From Bacteroidota bacterium (lineage in GTDB: Bacteria > Bacteroidota > Bacteroidia > Bacteroidales > F082), in assembly GCA_016845105.1 (NCBI GenBank), contig JAERTF010000132.1, forward strand, positions 1 to 36,899: a stretch of 36,899 bases of DNA, written 5' to 3'. How positions within the stretch are numbered: position 1 is the stretch's first letter; each line of letters opens with the position of its first letter. The notes under the pieces were generated by a model. The model had not been told where the DNA came from and did no database searches. It saw only the letters and a program-made list of their open reading frames with translations. A program made the position numbers and the translations under genes. Shown here piece after piece: positions 1 through 7,496 of the stretch.

Positions 1-787
1 GTATTATATATATAATATTGAAACCAGATGCATCAACAACTTGATCATCATTTCTGATTGACTTCCCCCTATTTTCATTTCGTAATTCAAGTGCAAACGA
101 TAATTTTTCGCCAACTTTATAAGATGTTAAAAATGATATCAAAAACTGGTTTCCGTATTTATAATAAAAATTCTTTGAATCTATTAGCTGGGCATATTCA
201 AATAACGCAAACGCAGTGAAATTGAATTTTTTATTAATGGTTGTCTTATTAGCATATAAACTTGCCTGATATTTGAAACTACCAGAAGAGGGTTGTACGG
301 TTATGGGCAATTTTACGTGATCCTTTTCCTGATCAAAAACCCCGATTGGCAAAGTTATTCCTATGGAGGGTATTAACTTGAAATGTTTCTTATAATTATT
401 ATAAGCCAAATATTTTATTGAAAGTGTTGCATCTCCAATACCATATCCATTACTCTTACTCCAATCATCTACCAAATAGGTTTCTGTTTTATTAATAAAA
501 TAACCTAAATCAGCTTGTACTGATAGTCGTTGGGTTATACCATAATATGTTTGCAGAGTCATGTAATTAAAGTAGGCTTTGTCGATAAACTCGATCTCAA
601 TGGGGTTACTACCTTCATAATACTTGTTTGATGTACTATACTTGTATCCCAATACAAATTGAAGATTATTTTTGTTGATATTTGAGATCTCACCGTAAAA
701 GAATGGATTCCCAGCAGAACAGCATTGTGCATAAGAATCATTGACAAATAGTAGTATTGTTACAATGAGTAATATGTGATTCTTCAT
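1..787 (-). CDS. Putative outer-membrane beta-barrel protein, partial (C-terminus beyond the window edge)
   Basis: The frame is open from an ATG at 787 to the left edge, giving 262 codons with no stop. An N-terminal signal peptide (about residues 1-21, ending SYAQ) is followed at once by the motif CCSAGNP. The rest has alternating polar/aromatic strands with many Tyr, Phe and Asn and short turns, as in outer-membrane barrels. I do not recognise a named family. It starts 3 nt after the stop of the upstream lipoprotein gene, so it is very probably the last gene seen of the arsR operon that starts at 4768. Inference: an outer-membrane pore or binding component serving the inner-membrane permeases of the same operon. 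The paired Cys right after the signal-peptidase site could bind a soft metal or metalloid; a lipoprotein is unlikely because no lipobox is seen. Confidence 0.7.
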   Translation of the reverse strand, partial: MKNHILLIVTILLFVNDSYAQCCSAGNPFFYGEISNINKNNLQFVLGYKYSTSNKYYEGSNPIEIEFIDKAYFNYMTLQTYYGITQRLSVQADLGYFINKTETYLVDDWSKSNGYGIGDATLSIKYLAYNNYKKHFKLIPSIGITLPIGVFDQEKDHVKLPITVQPSSGSFKYQASLYANKTTINKKFNFTAFALFEYAQLIDSKNFYYKYGNQFLISFLTSYKVGEKLSFALELRNENRGKSIRNDDQVVDASGFNIIYII

Positions 788-790
788 ATC

Positions 791-1150
791 CTAATTTGGA
801 AAATATGTTGTTACTTCAATTTTAATATCCTCCGAAACAATTCCCAAACTATTGGAAATAGAGCATGTTATTGTATTTATACCAACACAACACTCACCTG
901 CTGCGTATCGAATTTGAGTACCACTTCCATTAAAATTTCCATGATCACATTCCCAACTATAAGTTAATGAATCACCTGTTGCATAACAAGTTATTGTTGT
1001 AGTATCCCATGCTTTTACTGTATAGTAATTAGCAATCAAACTATCTATTGAAATTTTGTCCGTGGTATTTTCGCCAATATTATCTTCTTTTTTGCAGCTG
1101 ATCGTAATAATAACTATAGCTGATATCAATGTGTAAAAAATCCATCTCAT
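791..1150 (-). CDS. Cysteine-rich lipoprotein with PKD/Ig-like fold
   Basis: 119 residues. A hydrophobic N-terminus ends in a lipobox with SCKKE (lipid-anchored Cys at about residue 19), so the protein should be tethered in the envelope. The remainder resembles a single PKD/Ig-like beta-sandwich: it contains an SWECDHGNF segment like the PKD core (W.FGDG type), and a hydrophobic-strand pattern near the end. Unusually for so small a domain there are five further Cys, including a GECC pair. The ATG overlaps the stop of the upstream thioredoxin gene by 4 nt (ATGA), which implies translational coupling. Function is unknown; the context (thioredoxin, ArsG-like permease, barrel protein) suggests thiol or metal handling in the periplasm. 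Confidence 0.75.
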   Translation of the reverse strand: MRWIFYTLISAIVIITISCKKEDNIGENTTDKISIDSLIANYYTVKAWDTTTITCYATGDSLTYSWECDHGNFNGSGTQIRYAAGECCVGINTITCSISNSLGIVSEDIKIEVTTYFPN

Positions 1151-1626
1151 TGTACCTTTGTTTTATGTTTATCAATTTGAACCATAATTTCATTTTTTGA
1201 AAAATAGCCACTATGACGGAAAAATTCTTTACCCGAACTATCCAAAAATATTTGGGTTGGAATCGAAGAGATCCCATAATATTTCATTAATAATAAATTA
1301 TCAGGAATTAATGTGTTTAAAAAAACAACATTTATTTGGTTTTGAAATTCAGCACGAATTTCTTTCATCACTACTTCCATACGTTTACAAGCACTACAAC
1401 CCTTTGCCCCAAACTCAAGAAAGGTAATTTTATACGATTTTCCGTTTTTATTGTAATTATATAATGAATCAACAATACCATCAACTTGATTTCGAATCTC
1501 AGATTTGTTCAACGTCCTAATTTCTTTTGATAAATAATTATCCAGGTTAGATTTCTGGGAAAAAAGAACTATCAGCAGAGCCGCAGGAATTAGTAATAGT
1601 AGAATTTTATATAATTTACTCCACAT
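1147..1626 (-). CDS. Membrane-anchored thioredoxin-fold protein
   Basis: 159 residues from the ATG at 1626. A longer reading from a TTG at 1671 adds 15 polar residues in front of the membrane segment, so the ATG is preferred. Residues about 6-22 form one N-terminal membrane anchor, putting the thioredoxin domain outside the cytoplasm. The active site is GCSAC (Cys77 and Cys80), and the cis-Pro loop is SSIPTQIF, both typical of the thioredoxin/TlpA superfamily. The domain is preceded by a charged linker. It sits between the CSC-motif permease and the lipoprotein in the arsR operon. Likely role: periplasmic thiol reductant or thiol relay accepting electrons from the CcdA-like ArsG protein encoded upstream; the electron route is inference. 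Confidence 0.85.
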   Translation of the reverse strand: MWSKLYKILLLLIPAALLIVLFSQKSNLDNYLSKEIRTLNKSEIRNQVDGIVDSLYNYNKNGKSYKITFLEFGAKGCSACKRMEVVMKEIRAEFQNQINVVFLNTLIPDNLLLMKYYGISSIPTQIFLDSSGKEFFRHSGYFSKNEIMVQIDKHKTKVQ

Positions 1627-1682
1627 GATTGAAATTTTTATGGATAAGTTGGGAGTGTATTCCACTATCAACTCAATTTATA

Positions 1683-1706
1683 GAAAATAGCTTGATAGCT
1701 ATTTTC
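1683..1706 (-). other. Intra-operon hairpin
   Basis: A perfect 10-bp inverted repeat, GAAAATAGCT with its complement, and a 4-nt loop lie in the 112-nt gap between the permease stop (1739) and the thioredoxin start (1626). This is the only long gap in the operon. No clean T-run follows on the minus strand, so it may be an attenuator, RNA-processing or stability hairpin rather than a full terminator. Confidence 0.5.
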
Positions 1707-1738
1707 AATTCCTAATGGCGAATCTGTAAGTATTGGAA

Positions 1739-3046
1739 CTAGAAAAAAGTACCATAAATCAAACCTGATGATGTAGCCATTATCACAACAAGTCCAACAT
1801 AAACCAATGTTTTTTGCATTCCTATTACACTTCTTATAACTAGCATATTTGGTAGGGATAGGGAAGGCCCTGCCAGTAGTAAAGCCAATGCTGGTCCTTT
1901 GCCCATACCTGCAGCTAAAAGCCCTTGTAATATTAGTACTTCCGTAAGAGTTGCAAAATACATAAAGGCTCCAACTATGGAGGCAAACAAATTCGAGAAC
2001 ACTGAATTTCCACCTACAAGACTGCTTATCCATGTTTCGGGAATAATACCTGCAATTTGTGTATTGTCATGGGTTGAACCCAACAAAAAACCAGCTACTA
2101 TTACACCTAGGGCCAGTAAGGGCATTATTTGTTTTGTAAAATCCCAGCTGGATAAAGTCCATTCCTTATTATCACCACCATCAAAAAGAGTTATTATTGT
2201 TAAAGATGCTATACCAACAATCATTGGCACCAACGGACTGGTACTTAGAAACGCACTAACTGCGGTAGTTAGTAAACTGATAATTACCCACCACCATCTG
2301 ATTTTTAGGATACCAATAAGAGAGAAAACTAATAGTAAACCAAAGGCTGATGTTATATACCATTTATTTGCCCAAATCCAATATAATACACCAGTTTCTG
2401 AATCAGGTTTGCCCCAGTTTGCAAAAACCAAGATTAATACCAATGTAAAAAAATGAAATGCAGTTTGCCAAATTGGCCTTTTCTCTGGAGGAGCAACAAC
2501 ATTCATTTGTTCCGCAGCTTTTACTTTCTCTTCTTTGCTATATATTAATGACATGGCTACTCCAATTACAACACTAAAAATAACTGCACCAATAACCCGG
2601 GCAATACCCATTTCAAAACCAAGAATATTTGCAGTTAGTATAATTGCAAGTATATTAATCGCCGGGCCCGAATATAAAAATGCTATCGCAGGACCTAATC
2701 CGGCACCTCGTTTATGAATACTTGAAAATAAAGGAAGAATAGTACAAGAACATACAGCCAGGATTGTTCCTGAAACAGCAGCTACAGAATATGCAAGCCA
2801 TTTTTTCGCATTGGCACCAAAATACTTAAGTACAGATCCCTGACTTACAAATACTGATATTACTCCTGCAATAAAAAATGCAGGTAATAAGCAAAGTATA
2901 ACATGCTCACGGGCATACCACTTCGTAAGATCAAGGGTAGCCTGTATTGCTTCTTGAAATCTCAGATTCTCGAGGGGCATAAAATATGCCAAAAGGAAGA
3001 AAAATATTATTCCCAGTAGAATTTTTAATTCTTTACCCAATTCCAT
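1739..3046 (-). CDS. CSC-motif permease (ArsP/YraQ/SO_0444-type efflux transporter)
   Basis: 435 residues and about ten membrane segments, with a cytoplasmic charged stretch near residues 170-190. The signature AVCSCTILPLF (Cys99, Cys101) followed by GAGLGPAIAFLYSGPAIN is that of the DUF318/ArsP_1 permease superfamily. Members include ArsP (trivalent organoarsenical efflux) and the YraQ/SO_0444 group assigned to metal efflux. A second GPALALLLAGPSLS-like segment near the C-terminus mirrors the first and fits the internal two-fold repeat of the family. It lies 19 nt downstream of the arsG-like gene in the arsR operon. Most likely it exports a soft metal or thiol-reactive arsenical; the actual substrate cannot be read from sequence. 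Confidence 0.85.
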   Translation of the reverse strand: MELGKELKILLGIIFFFLLAYFMPLENLRFQEAIQATLDLTKWYAREHVILCLLPAFFIAGVISVFVSQGSVLKYFGANAKKWLAYSVAAVSGTILAVCSCTILPLFSSIHKRGAGLGPAIAFLYSGPAINILAIILTANILGFEMGIARVIGAVIFSVVIGVAMSLIYSKEEKVKAAEQMNVVAPPEKRPIWQTAFHFFTLVLILVFANWGKPDSETGVLYWIWANKWYITSAFGLLLVFSLIGILKIRWWWVIISLLTTAVSAFLSTSPLVPMIVGIASLTIITLFDGGDNKEWTLSSWDFTKQIMPLLALGVIVAGFLLGSTHDNTQIAGIIPETWISSLVGGNSVFSNLFASIVGAFMYFATLTEVLILQGLLAAGMGKGPALALLLAGPSLSLPNMLVIRSVIGMQKTLVYVGLVVIMATSSGLIYGTFF

Positions 3047-3065
3047 TGTTAAAATAAATATGATT

Positions 3066-3767
3066 TTATGAAAAGAAAATTGTTATAACATAGTATATGC
3101 CAGTAGCTATGAACAATACAGCTATTATCCTGCGAAACCACTTCTCGAAAACTTTAATTTTATTATATACGCTTCCAACACCTGATACAGTATATGCCAA
3201 TAACCATGCAAAAAGTATTACAGGAATTCCGGTGGCTATTGCGAACGAAATAGCTAAAGTTACTCCTTCTGGACTACTGATTACCAGTGGTATAAGCATA
3301 CCAAAGTACAGGACACCGCTATATGGGCAAAATGCAAGGGCAAAAATTAATCCCAACAGAAAAACATCCCAATAATTAACAAAACCTTTTTTCTCAATTT
3401 TACTTGAGAGTTTTGATATACCAGGAATATTAAACTTAACAACATCCAACATTATCAATCCGATAATTATTAAAATTGGCCCAATAAACTTTTCACCATT
3501 TATTTGAAACCAACTTTTAAGGGTAAATTGATCAGCGCTATACATAAGAACTACCGCCAATACTGTATATGCAACTATTCGTCCCAAAGTATATATTAGG
3601 CCATTAATAAATACCTTATTTCTATTATCAAGGTCTTTACTTATGAAGCCAACGGCTGTAATATTGGTTGCCAACGGACATGGGCTAATGGCTGTCATTA
3701 ATCCAAGTAAGAATGCTGTTAATAATGGAAATGAGCTTCCATCGAGCAATGTAGTAAGATATTCCAA
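3066..3767 (-). CDS. arsG: ArsG-family / CcdA-DsbD-like permease
   Basis: 233 residues with six predicted membrane segments. The two conserved Cys of the CcdA/DsbD core are present: Cys30 in AISPCPLATN at the start of the first segment, and Cys147 in AFCPYSGVLYF in the middle. This SPCPLA plus FCPYSG combination matches the ArsG family as I remember it (aromatic arsenical efflux permease of arsEFG operons), a branch of the DsbD/TauE-like proteins. The gene follows arsF by 6 nt. Family knowledge suggests export of trivalent aromatic arsenicals or transfer of electrons to periplasmic thiols; the second role would suit the three thioredoxin-fold proteins in this operon. The symbol is a family-level assignment. 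Confidence 0.8.
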   Translation of the reverse strand: MEYLTTLLDGSSFPLLTAFLLGLMTAISPCPLATNITAVGFISKDLDNRNKVFINGLIYTLGRIVAYTVLAVVLMYSADQFTLKSWFQINGEKFIGPILIIIGLIMLDVVKFNIPGISKLSSKIEKKGFVNYWDVFLLGLIFALAFCPYSGVLYFGMLIPLVISSPEGVTLAISFAIATGIPVILFAWLLAYTVSGVGSVYNKIKVFEKWFRRIIAVLFIATGIYYVITIFFS

Positions 3768-3773
3768 GGTGGT

Positions 3774-4202
3774 TTAATTATAAAGAGATCCAACAACCTT
3801 ATTTATTTTCTTCTTTAGTTTATCAGGACTCGATTTGGCATACATAAAAGCCTCATTTGTTAAATCTTTTTTCTTGCCATTTATTACTAATAGCAGAGTT
3901 TGTCCTGATAGATTTAATTTGCGGGCAATATTTTCACCCTCATCTTCTTCCAGGTTCAATGACTCAAATGTGATTTCTCCCGAAGCAAACTGATCAGGAT
4001 AACTTTCTTTAAGGGTTTCAAGTGTTACTTCTTCAACTGCATTACATGTAGCACATCTCCTAGTATTATGAAAATAATAAACTTTTACTTTGTTGGTTTC
4101 CTTTACACTACTCTCGCCATCATTGTTTGTTGATTGAGCGTTAATGCCTGAACTTAAACTAATCAAGCAAATTAATGTAATAAAATAACTTAACTTTTTC
4201 AT
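3774..4202 (-). CDS. arsF: ArsF-family exported thioredoxin-fold protein
   Basis: 142 residues with a cleavable signal peptide (about 1-22, ending INAQ) and a small thioredoxin-like domain. The motif VYYFHNTRRCATCNAVE (Cys50, Cys53) is characteristic of the family called ArsF, annotated in databases as a nitrophenyl nitroreductase subunit. Helix/strand order and a C-terminal lysine-rich helix fit a compact thioredoxin fold, although no cis-Pro is evident. It starts 1 nt after the small thioredoxin gene and runs into arsG. Likely a periplasmic redox or metalloid-binding partner of ArsG. The enzymatic function in the family name is weakly founded and I would not rely on it. Confidence 0.8.
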   Translation of the reverse strand: MKKLSYFITLICLISLSSGINAQSTNNDGESSVKETNKVKVYYFHNTRRCATCNAVEEVTLETLKESYPDQFASGEITFESLNLEEDEGENIARKLNLSGQTLLLVINGKKKDLTNEAFMYAKSSPDKLKKKINKVVGSLYN

Positions 4203-4203
4203 T

Positions 4204-4443
4204 TTATTGATTTTTTGATATTAAACTAACTAATTCTTTTTTGGAAGGTAATCTACCGCTTAGTACTACTTTTTCATCAATTACCAAAGCTGGAGTATGC
4301 ATTACTCCATAACCCATAATTTTAACAATGTCTTCTTCTTTTTCGATTTTTGCATCGATATTCATATCAGCTATTGTTTCAGCTGTCATCTTTTCCAATG
4401 AGCCGCATTTCGCACATCCTGTTCCCAATACTTTTATATTCAT
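4204..4443 (-). CDS. Small thioredoxin-fold protein (TM0996/MTH895 type)
   Basis: 79 residues, no signal peptide, so cytoplasmic. The N-terminal LGTGCAKCGSLE (Cys10, Cys13) and the later MHTPALVIDEKVV with GRLPSKKEL are the hallmarks of the MTH895/TM0996 redox-active disulfide family. These proteins commonly sit beside arsR and permease genes. It lies 13 nt after arsR. It could pass electrons from cytoplasmic thiols to the ArsG/CcdA-like membrane protein, or chaperone the metalloid. It may correspond to the arsE position of arsEFG operons; I am not sure of that equivalence. Confidence 0.85.
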   Translation of the reverse strand: MNIKVLGTGCAKCGSLEKMTAETIADMNIDAKIEKEEDIVKIMGYGVMHTPALVIDEKVVLSGRLPSKKELVSLISKNQ

Positions 4444-4456
4444 AATTTCAATTTTA

Positions 4457-4768
4457 TTATTTATCTTTTGTTCCTAAAAACTTATTAAAAAGTGATTTAG
4501 CTTCCTCCCAATTTTCTTTATTAATGCAATATTTTATTCTAGGGGTTTCAATTTCTCCCTGAATCAACCCAGCATCTTTTAATTCCTTTAGATGTTGTGA
4601 TAATGTGGACTTTGCAATTGGAAGTTCCTCGCTTAAATCTCCGCTATAACAGCATGATTGTTTCGATAACAATTCCATTACATACATTCGTATTGGATGA
4701 CCTAAGGCTTTGGCATACCTGGCTATCCTTTGCTGATCATTTGTAATTATTTCTTCTACTTTTGTCAT
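4457..4768 (-). CDS. arsR: ArsR/SmtB-family metalloregulator, first gene of the efflux operon
   Basis: 103 residues of a winged-helix HTH: an ALGHPIRMYVMELL dimer/helix region, the recognition helix AKSTLSQHLKELKDAGLI, and a beta-wing with IKYCINKE. Candidate inducer ligands are the adjacent Cys39-Cys40 (QSCCYSGDL) and Cys81, a layout different from the classical CxC of E. coli ArsR but shared in part by the second ArsR of this window (Cys41, Cys82). As the first gene of the operon it should repress its own transcription through the palindrome that overlaps its start codon. As(III), Sb(III) or a trivalent organoarsenical is the expected inducer, by family. Confidence 0.9.
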   Translation of the reverse strand: MTKVEEIITNDQQRIARYAKALGHPIRMYVMELLSKQSCCYSGDLSEELPIAKSTLSQHLKELKDAGLIQGEIETPRIKYCINKENWEEAKSLFNKFLGTKDK

Positions 4769-4794
4769 TGTTCGTTAAATTACGAACAAAAGTA
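4768..4794 (-). promoter_or_regulatory. Promoter -7 box and ArsR operator palindrome
   Basis: A perfect inverted repeat, TTGTTCGT-N6-ACGAACAA, occupies 4768-4789. On the minus strand its upstream arm runs into TACTTTTG (4787-4794), a full match to the Bacteroidota -7 consensus TAnnTTTG, and its downstream edge touches the A of the arsR start codon. Transcription would begin inside the palindrome and give a leader of only about a dozen nucleotides. A bound dimer would block RNA polymerase directly. No convincing -33 TTTG is seen. Confidence 0.7.
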
Positions 4795-4829
4795 TAAAAA
4801 ATATCATACATGGGTTGCTCTACTAAACT

Positions 4830-6602
4830 TTATTTCATTTTATAGCTAGTTGGCCCCTCTTTGTAGTTTGTTTTATTAAGCCAACTTGATGGATAACCAA
4901 TATTTCTGGTTGGGTCGATGTTTGGTGTTGCATAATCTCCATCGGGTAGATTTATATATCCATCTGAATATTTTGAGACAATCTCAGCTGCGAGCACCCA
5001 CCATCTATTTACGTCTTTCATCGAATTTGATATGCAAGCATTGGTTATATATTCTTGAGCGCTTTCATCATCCATACCGCTAATACTTTCTTCCATATTA
5101 AATACCAGTTCTCTGGATTTTTTCTCAAGTTTTTTTTGCAATGGTTTAATATCAGCATCAGTAATTAACTGAAAGTTTAGTCTACTCCAGTTATTAACAA
5201 AATTATAAGCCCACCACGCTGCTTCATTGCTAAATTGTTGAGGACCGCCTGTTTGAAACGAAATAGGTAGGTCATTTACACTTGAATAGAATGGTGAGAA
5301 AACTGTTGTATAACTAACATCTGGTCCAAACCACATAAGCCCTTTTGTTAACTCATGTTTATTGGGATTTACTTTACAGACATAAGTATAGCCTTGATAA
5401 AATATACTAATTGACCTTTCCCATGCGCCAATTAACTTTTTATCTTTACTAATGTCATTTTGATCTCCATCGTATGGCCCCACAAATCTATGAGGGTCAC
5501 CATAAGGTCCGGCTGCTACACCTTTAGTCATATCAAATTCAGTTCCTTCATAATGATCGCGGTATAGGGCAAAAATATCATGAGCACGCAGTTTGTTCTT
5601 TGGTTTAATACTAAATGGATAAGCAGTAGTGTAACCATTATCAACCCACGGGCTCAATCCTAAGTCAGGGTTAACACGATCCATTACTCTCCAAACTCTA
5701 CGTAGTGAATAATAAGGATGATTGTATTCTCCGGGGCTTACTGCTCTCAACCAATCTATGGGACCATCTTTTTCAACATCCCACCAACCAATTTTTTTTA
5801 ATCCAGGCTCTAGCATATAACTGTACATAAAATAATCAGGGTTGTTTTTTTCAAGTTCACGAATCCTAAACTCGTTTGCTGCAACAAAGAATTCTCCATC
5901 AGGTACACGTTTTGCAACCCAGGCACTGTGATATTCATCATCAGGTAACGCACACATTTCCATAACCCATGCTTCATCCTCATCAGCCACAAGTAAAGTT
6001 TCTCCTGTTGAAAAATATCCATAATTTTCAATTAATGCTCCCATAAACCTCACTGCATCACGTGCCGAACTGCAATTTTCCAGAGCCATTCGTGATAACT
6101 CTTGTGTATAAAAAATTCGCAAAGGATTACCTTTTGAAACTATAGTATTTGCGGAAGGTTCATAATTTGCTCCATTTGTACATTCACCAATCATTAAGTT
6201 TTCTTCATTCATAATGCCATAGTTAGCATCAAAATAAGCATAGGATTTTTCAGTCTTTCTGCCCAATATCTTCCATATTTCTTCAAAAGGCAATTCATAA
6301 AGAACAGGAGTTAATGGATATCCATCAACATAATAGTTAGGCCCTCTATTTTTGGTATTAATTCTTGGGTATCGGTATAGTTCAGTATAAATAGCCCTAG
6401 AACCTTTTTGTAGCAGGGAAGGAACTCTAATTATACGCTGATCGCCTAATTCATCATCATCTGAATGTGTAACCATCATTGAGCCATCAGCACTGGCACC
6501 TTTTGTTATTATCATGGTTGTGCAAGAGAATGCAGGTAAGTAAAACATCAAGAATATAGCCACAGCTGATGAGAATCTAAATATTGGAATAAGCTTTTTC
6601 AT
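4830..6602 (-). CDS. Secreted C69-family dipeptidase
   Basis: 590 residues. A signal peptide (about 1-26) ends directly before Cys27 of SCTTMIITKGASADGS. In peptidase family C69 (Ntn-hydrolase fold, PF03577) this Cys, exposed by cleavage, is the N-terminal nucleophile. Other family landmarks are THSDD, NYGIMNEENLMIGECT and the YDFTKG-like segment (EFDMTKGVAAGPYGDPHRF). Length is usual for secreted Bacteroidota members. The product should hydrolyse short peptides in the periplasm or outside the cell. It is convergent with nothing and stands 62 nt upstream of arsR in the same direction, but the operator/promoter between them makes it a separate unit. Cleavage at Cys27 could be autoproteolytic or by signal peptidase. 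Confidence 0.9.
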   Translation of the reverse strand: MKKLIPIFRFSSAVAIFLMFYLPAFSCTTMIITKGASADGSMMVTHSDDDELGDQRIIRVPSLLQKGSRAIYTELYRYPRINTKNRGPNYYVDGYPLTPVLYELPFEEIWKILGRKTEKSYAYFDANYGIMNEENLMIGECTNGANYEPSANTIVSKGNPLRIFYTQELSRMALENCSSARDAVRFMGALIENYGYFSTGETLLVADEDEAWVMEMCALPDDEYHSAWVAKRVPDGEFFVAANEFRIRELEKNNPDYFMYSYMLEPGLKKIGWWDVEKDGPIDWLRAVSPGEYNHPYYSLRRVWRVMDRVNPDLGLSPWVDNGYTTAYPFSIKPKNKLRAHDIFALYRDHYEGTEFDMTKGVAAGPYGDPHRFVGPYDGDQNDISKDKKLIGAWERSISIFYQGYTYVCKVNPNKHELTKGLMWFGPDVSYTTVFSPFYSSVNDLPISFQTGGPQQFSNEAAWWAYNFVNNWSRLNFQLITDADIKPLQKKLEKKSRELVFNMEESISGMDDESAQEYITNACISNSMKDVNRWWVLAAEIVSKYSDGYINLPDGDYATPNIDPTRNIGYPSSWLNKTNYKEGPTSYKMK

Positions 6603-6762
6603 AATAAGAGGTTTTAGTTAGTTTATTAAGTAACGGTGTAAAAGAATTATTTTCAATATGAAACAAAAATTGCAAAGTTCTTTTTACAAGTCACTCAATC
6701 CTGTAAAGATAATAATTGTAATTTTACATGAGGTAATAATTCTATAATTATTTTTATAAATA

Positions 6763-6978
6763 ATGGATAACAAGGTAAATAGGGGAAATATACGAAGCGA
6801 AATTCAGATCGGAGATTTGGTACTTGTAATTAAGAAAAATGATCAACGAACGGGTAATTTAACAGAAGGCATTGTAAAGAGAATATTAACGAGTGCACCT
6901 AAACATCATCGAGGAATCAAAGTGATGCTTGATTCGGGAGAGGTTGGCAGAGTAAAAGAAATAATTGATGAAGACTAA
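6763..6978 (+). CDS. ywbE: YwbE-family protein (DUF2196)
   Basis: 71 residues. Motifs VLVIKKNDQRTGNLTEGIVK, LTSAPKHHRGIKV and GEVGRVKEI match the short YwbE family found widely in Firmicutes and Bacteroidota. The pattern implies a single small beta-barrel (KOW/SH3-like). Function is unknown; no catalytic motif is seen. The ATG is preceded by an AT-rich 160-bp intergenic stretch; the next gene begins 14 nt downstream, so the two may be cotranscribed. The N-terminal eight residues are variable in the family. Confidence 0.9.
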   Translation: MDNKVNRGNIRSEIQIGDLVLVIKKNDQRTGNLTEGIVKRILTSAPKHHRGIKVMLDSGEVGRVKEIIDED

Positions 6979-6992
6979 ATTCATGTAAAAAA

Positions 6993-7460
6993 ATGGAGAT
7001 TTCTAATAGGATAGTTCTAACATTTGGACCTGCTGGCTCCTTTGCAGGATATGTACTTCTAATAGTGGGTTTGCTTACATTAAACAGCTGGGTGGGAATT
7101 ATACTTATTCTACTTGGTCTCTTTTTTGCATTTTCATTTTCAGGAACCACGATAGATAGGAAAAATAATAAATACAGGCAGTACACAAAAATTTTTGGTT
7201 TATTTAAGGTTGGTGACTGGGAAGAGTTATCTAAGTTTACAGGAATTACATATTTGATAAATAATTCCTCTTTTAGAGTCTTTAGTGGGGGAAATAGATC
7301 GATAGACACCAAACAAAATAATTATCTGATATATTTAGTTGGTGCTGATAACAGAACCAAAATTGTTGTTATGAAGTGCAAAACAAAAGAATTAGCTAAG
7401 ACTGAATCCAAGAAACTAAGCGAAATATTAAATCTTCCAGTTTTTGATTCGGACGAATAG
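6993..7460 (+). CDS. Hypothetical membrane protein with PH-like soluble domain
   Basis: 155 residues; not recognised by name. Two close membrane segments (about 9-30 and 33-53) form a hairpin, followed by a roughly 100-residue soluble part rich in beta strands. The stretch STTIDRKNNKYRQYTKIFGLFKVGDWEEL resembles bacterial PH-like (DUF304/YdbT-type) domains that follow membrane hairpins. It ends with a lysine-rich helix. The gene sits 14 nt after ywbE and 36 nt before the glycoamidase gene, all on the plus strand. No function can be assigned. Confidence 0.75.
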   Translation: MEISNRIVLTFGPAGSFAGYVLLIVGLLTLNSWVGIILILLGLFFAFSFSGTTIDRKNNKYRQYTKIFGLFKVGDWEELSKFTGITYLINNSSFRVFSGGNRSIDTKQNNYLIYLVGADNRTKIVVMKCKTKELAKTESKKLSEILNLPVFDSDE

Positions 7461-7496
7461 TTAAAACCAATGATCCAAAACATTTAATATTATACT

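Noticed and set aside
559-747. A 62-codon minus-strand frame
   Set aside because: Lies in another frame within the barrel gene, which has a proper signal peptide and an open frame from 787 to the edge.
1668-2033. A 121-codon minus-strand frame inside the CSC-motif permease
   Set aside because: Overlaps the end of the permease in another frame, and has no recognisable domain.
1899-2456. A 185-codon plus-strand frame
   Set aside because: Antisense shadow of the permease; low-complexity composition.
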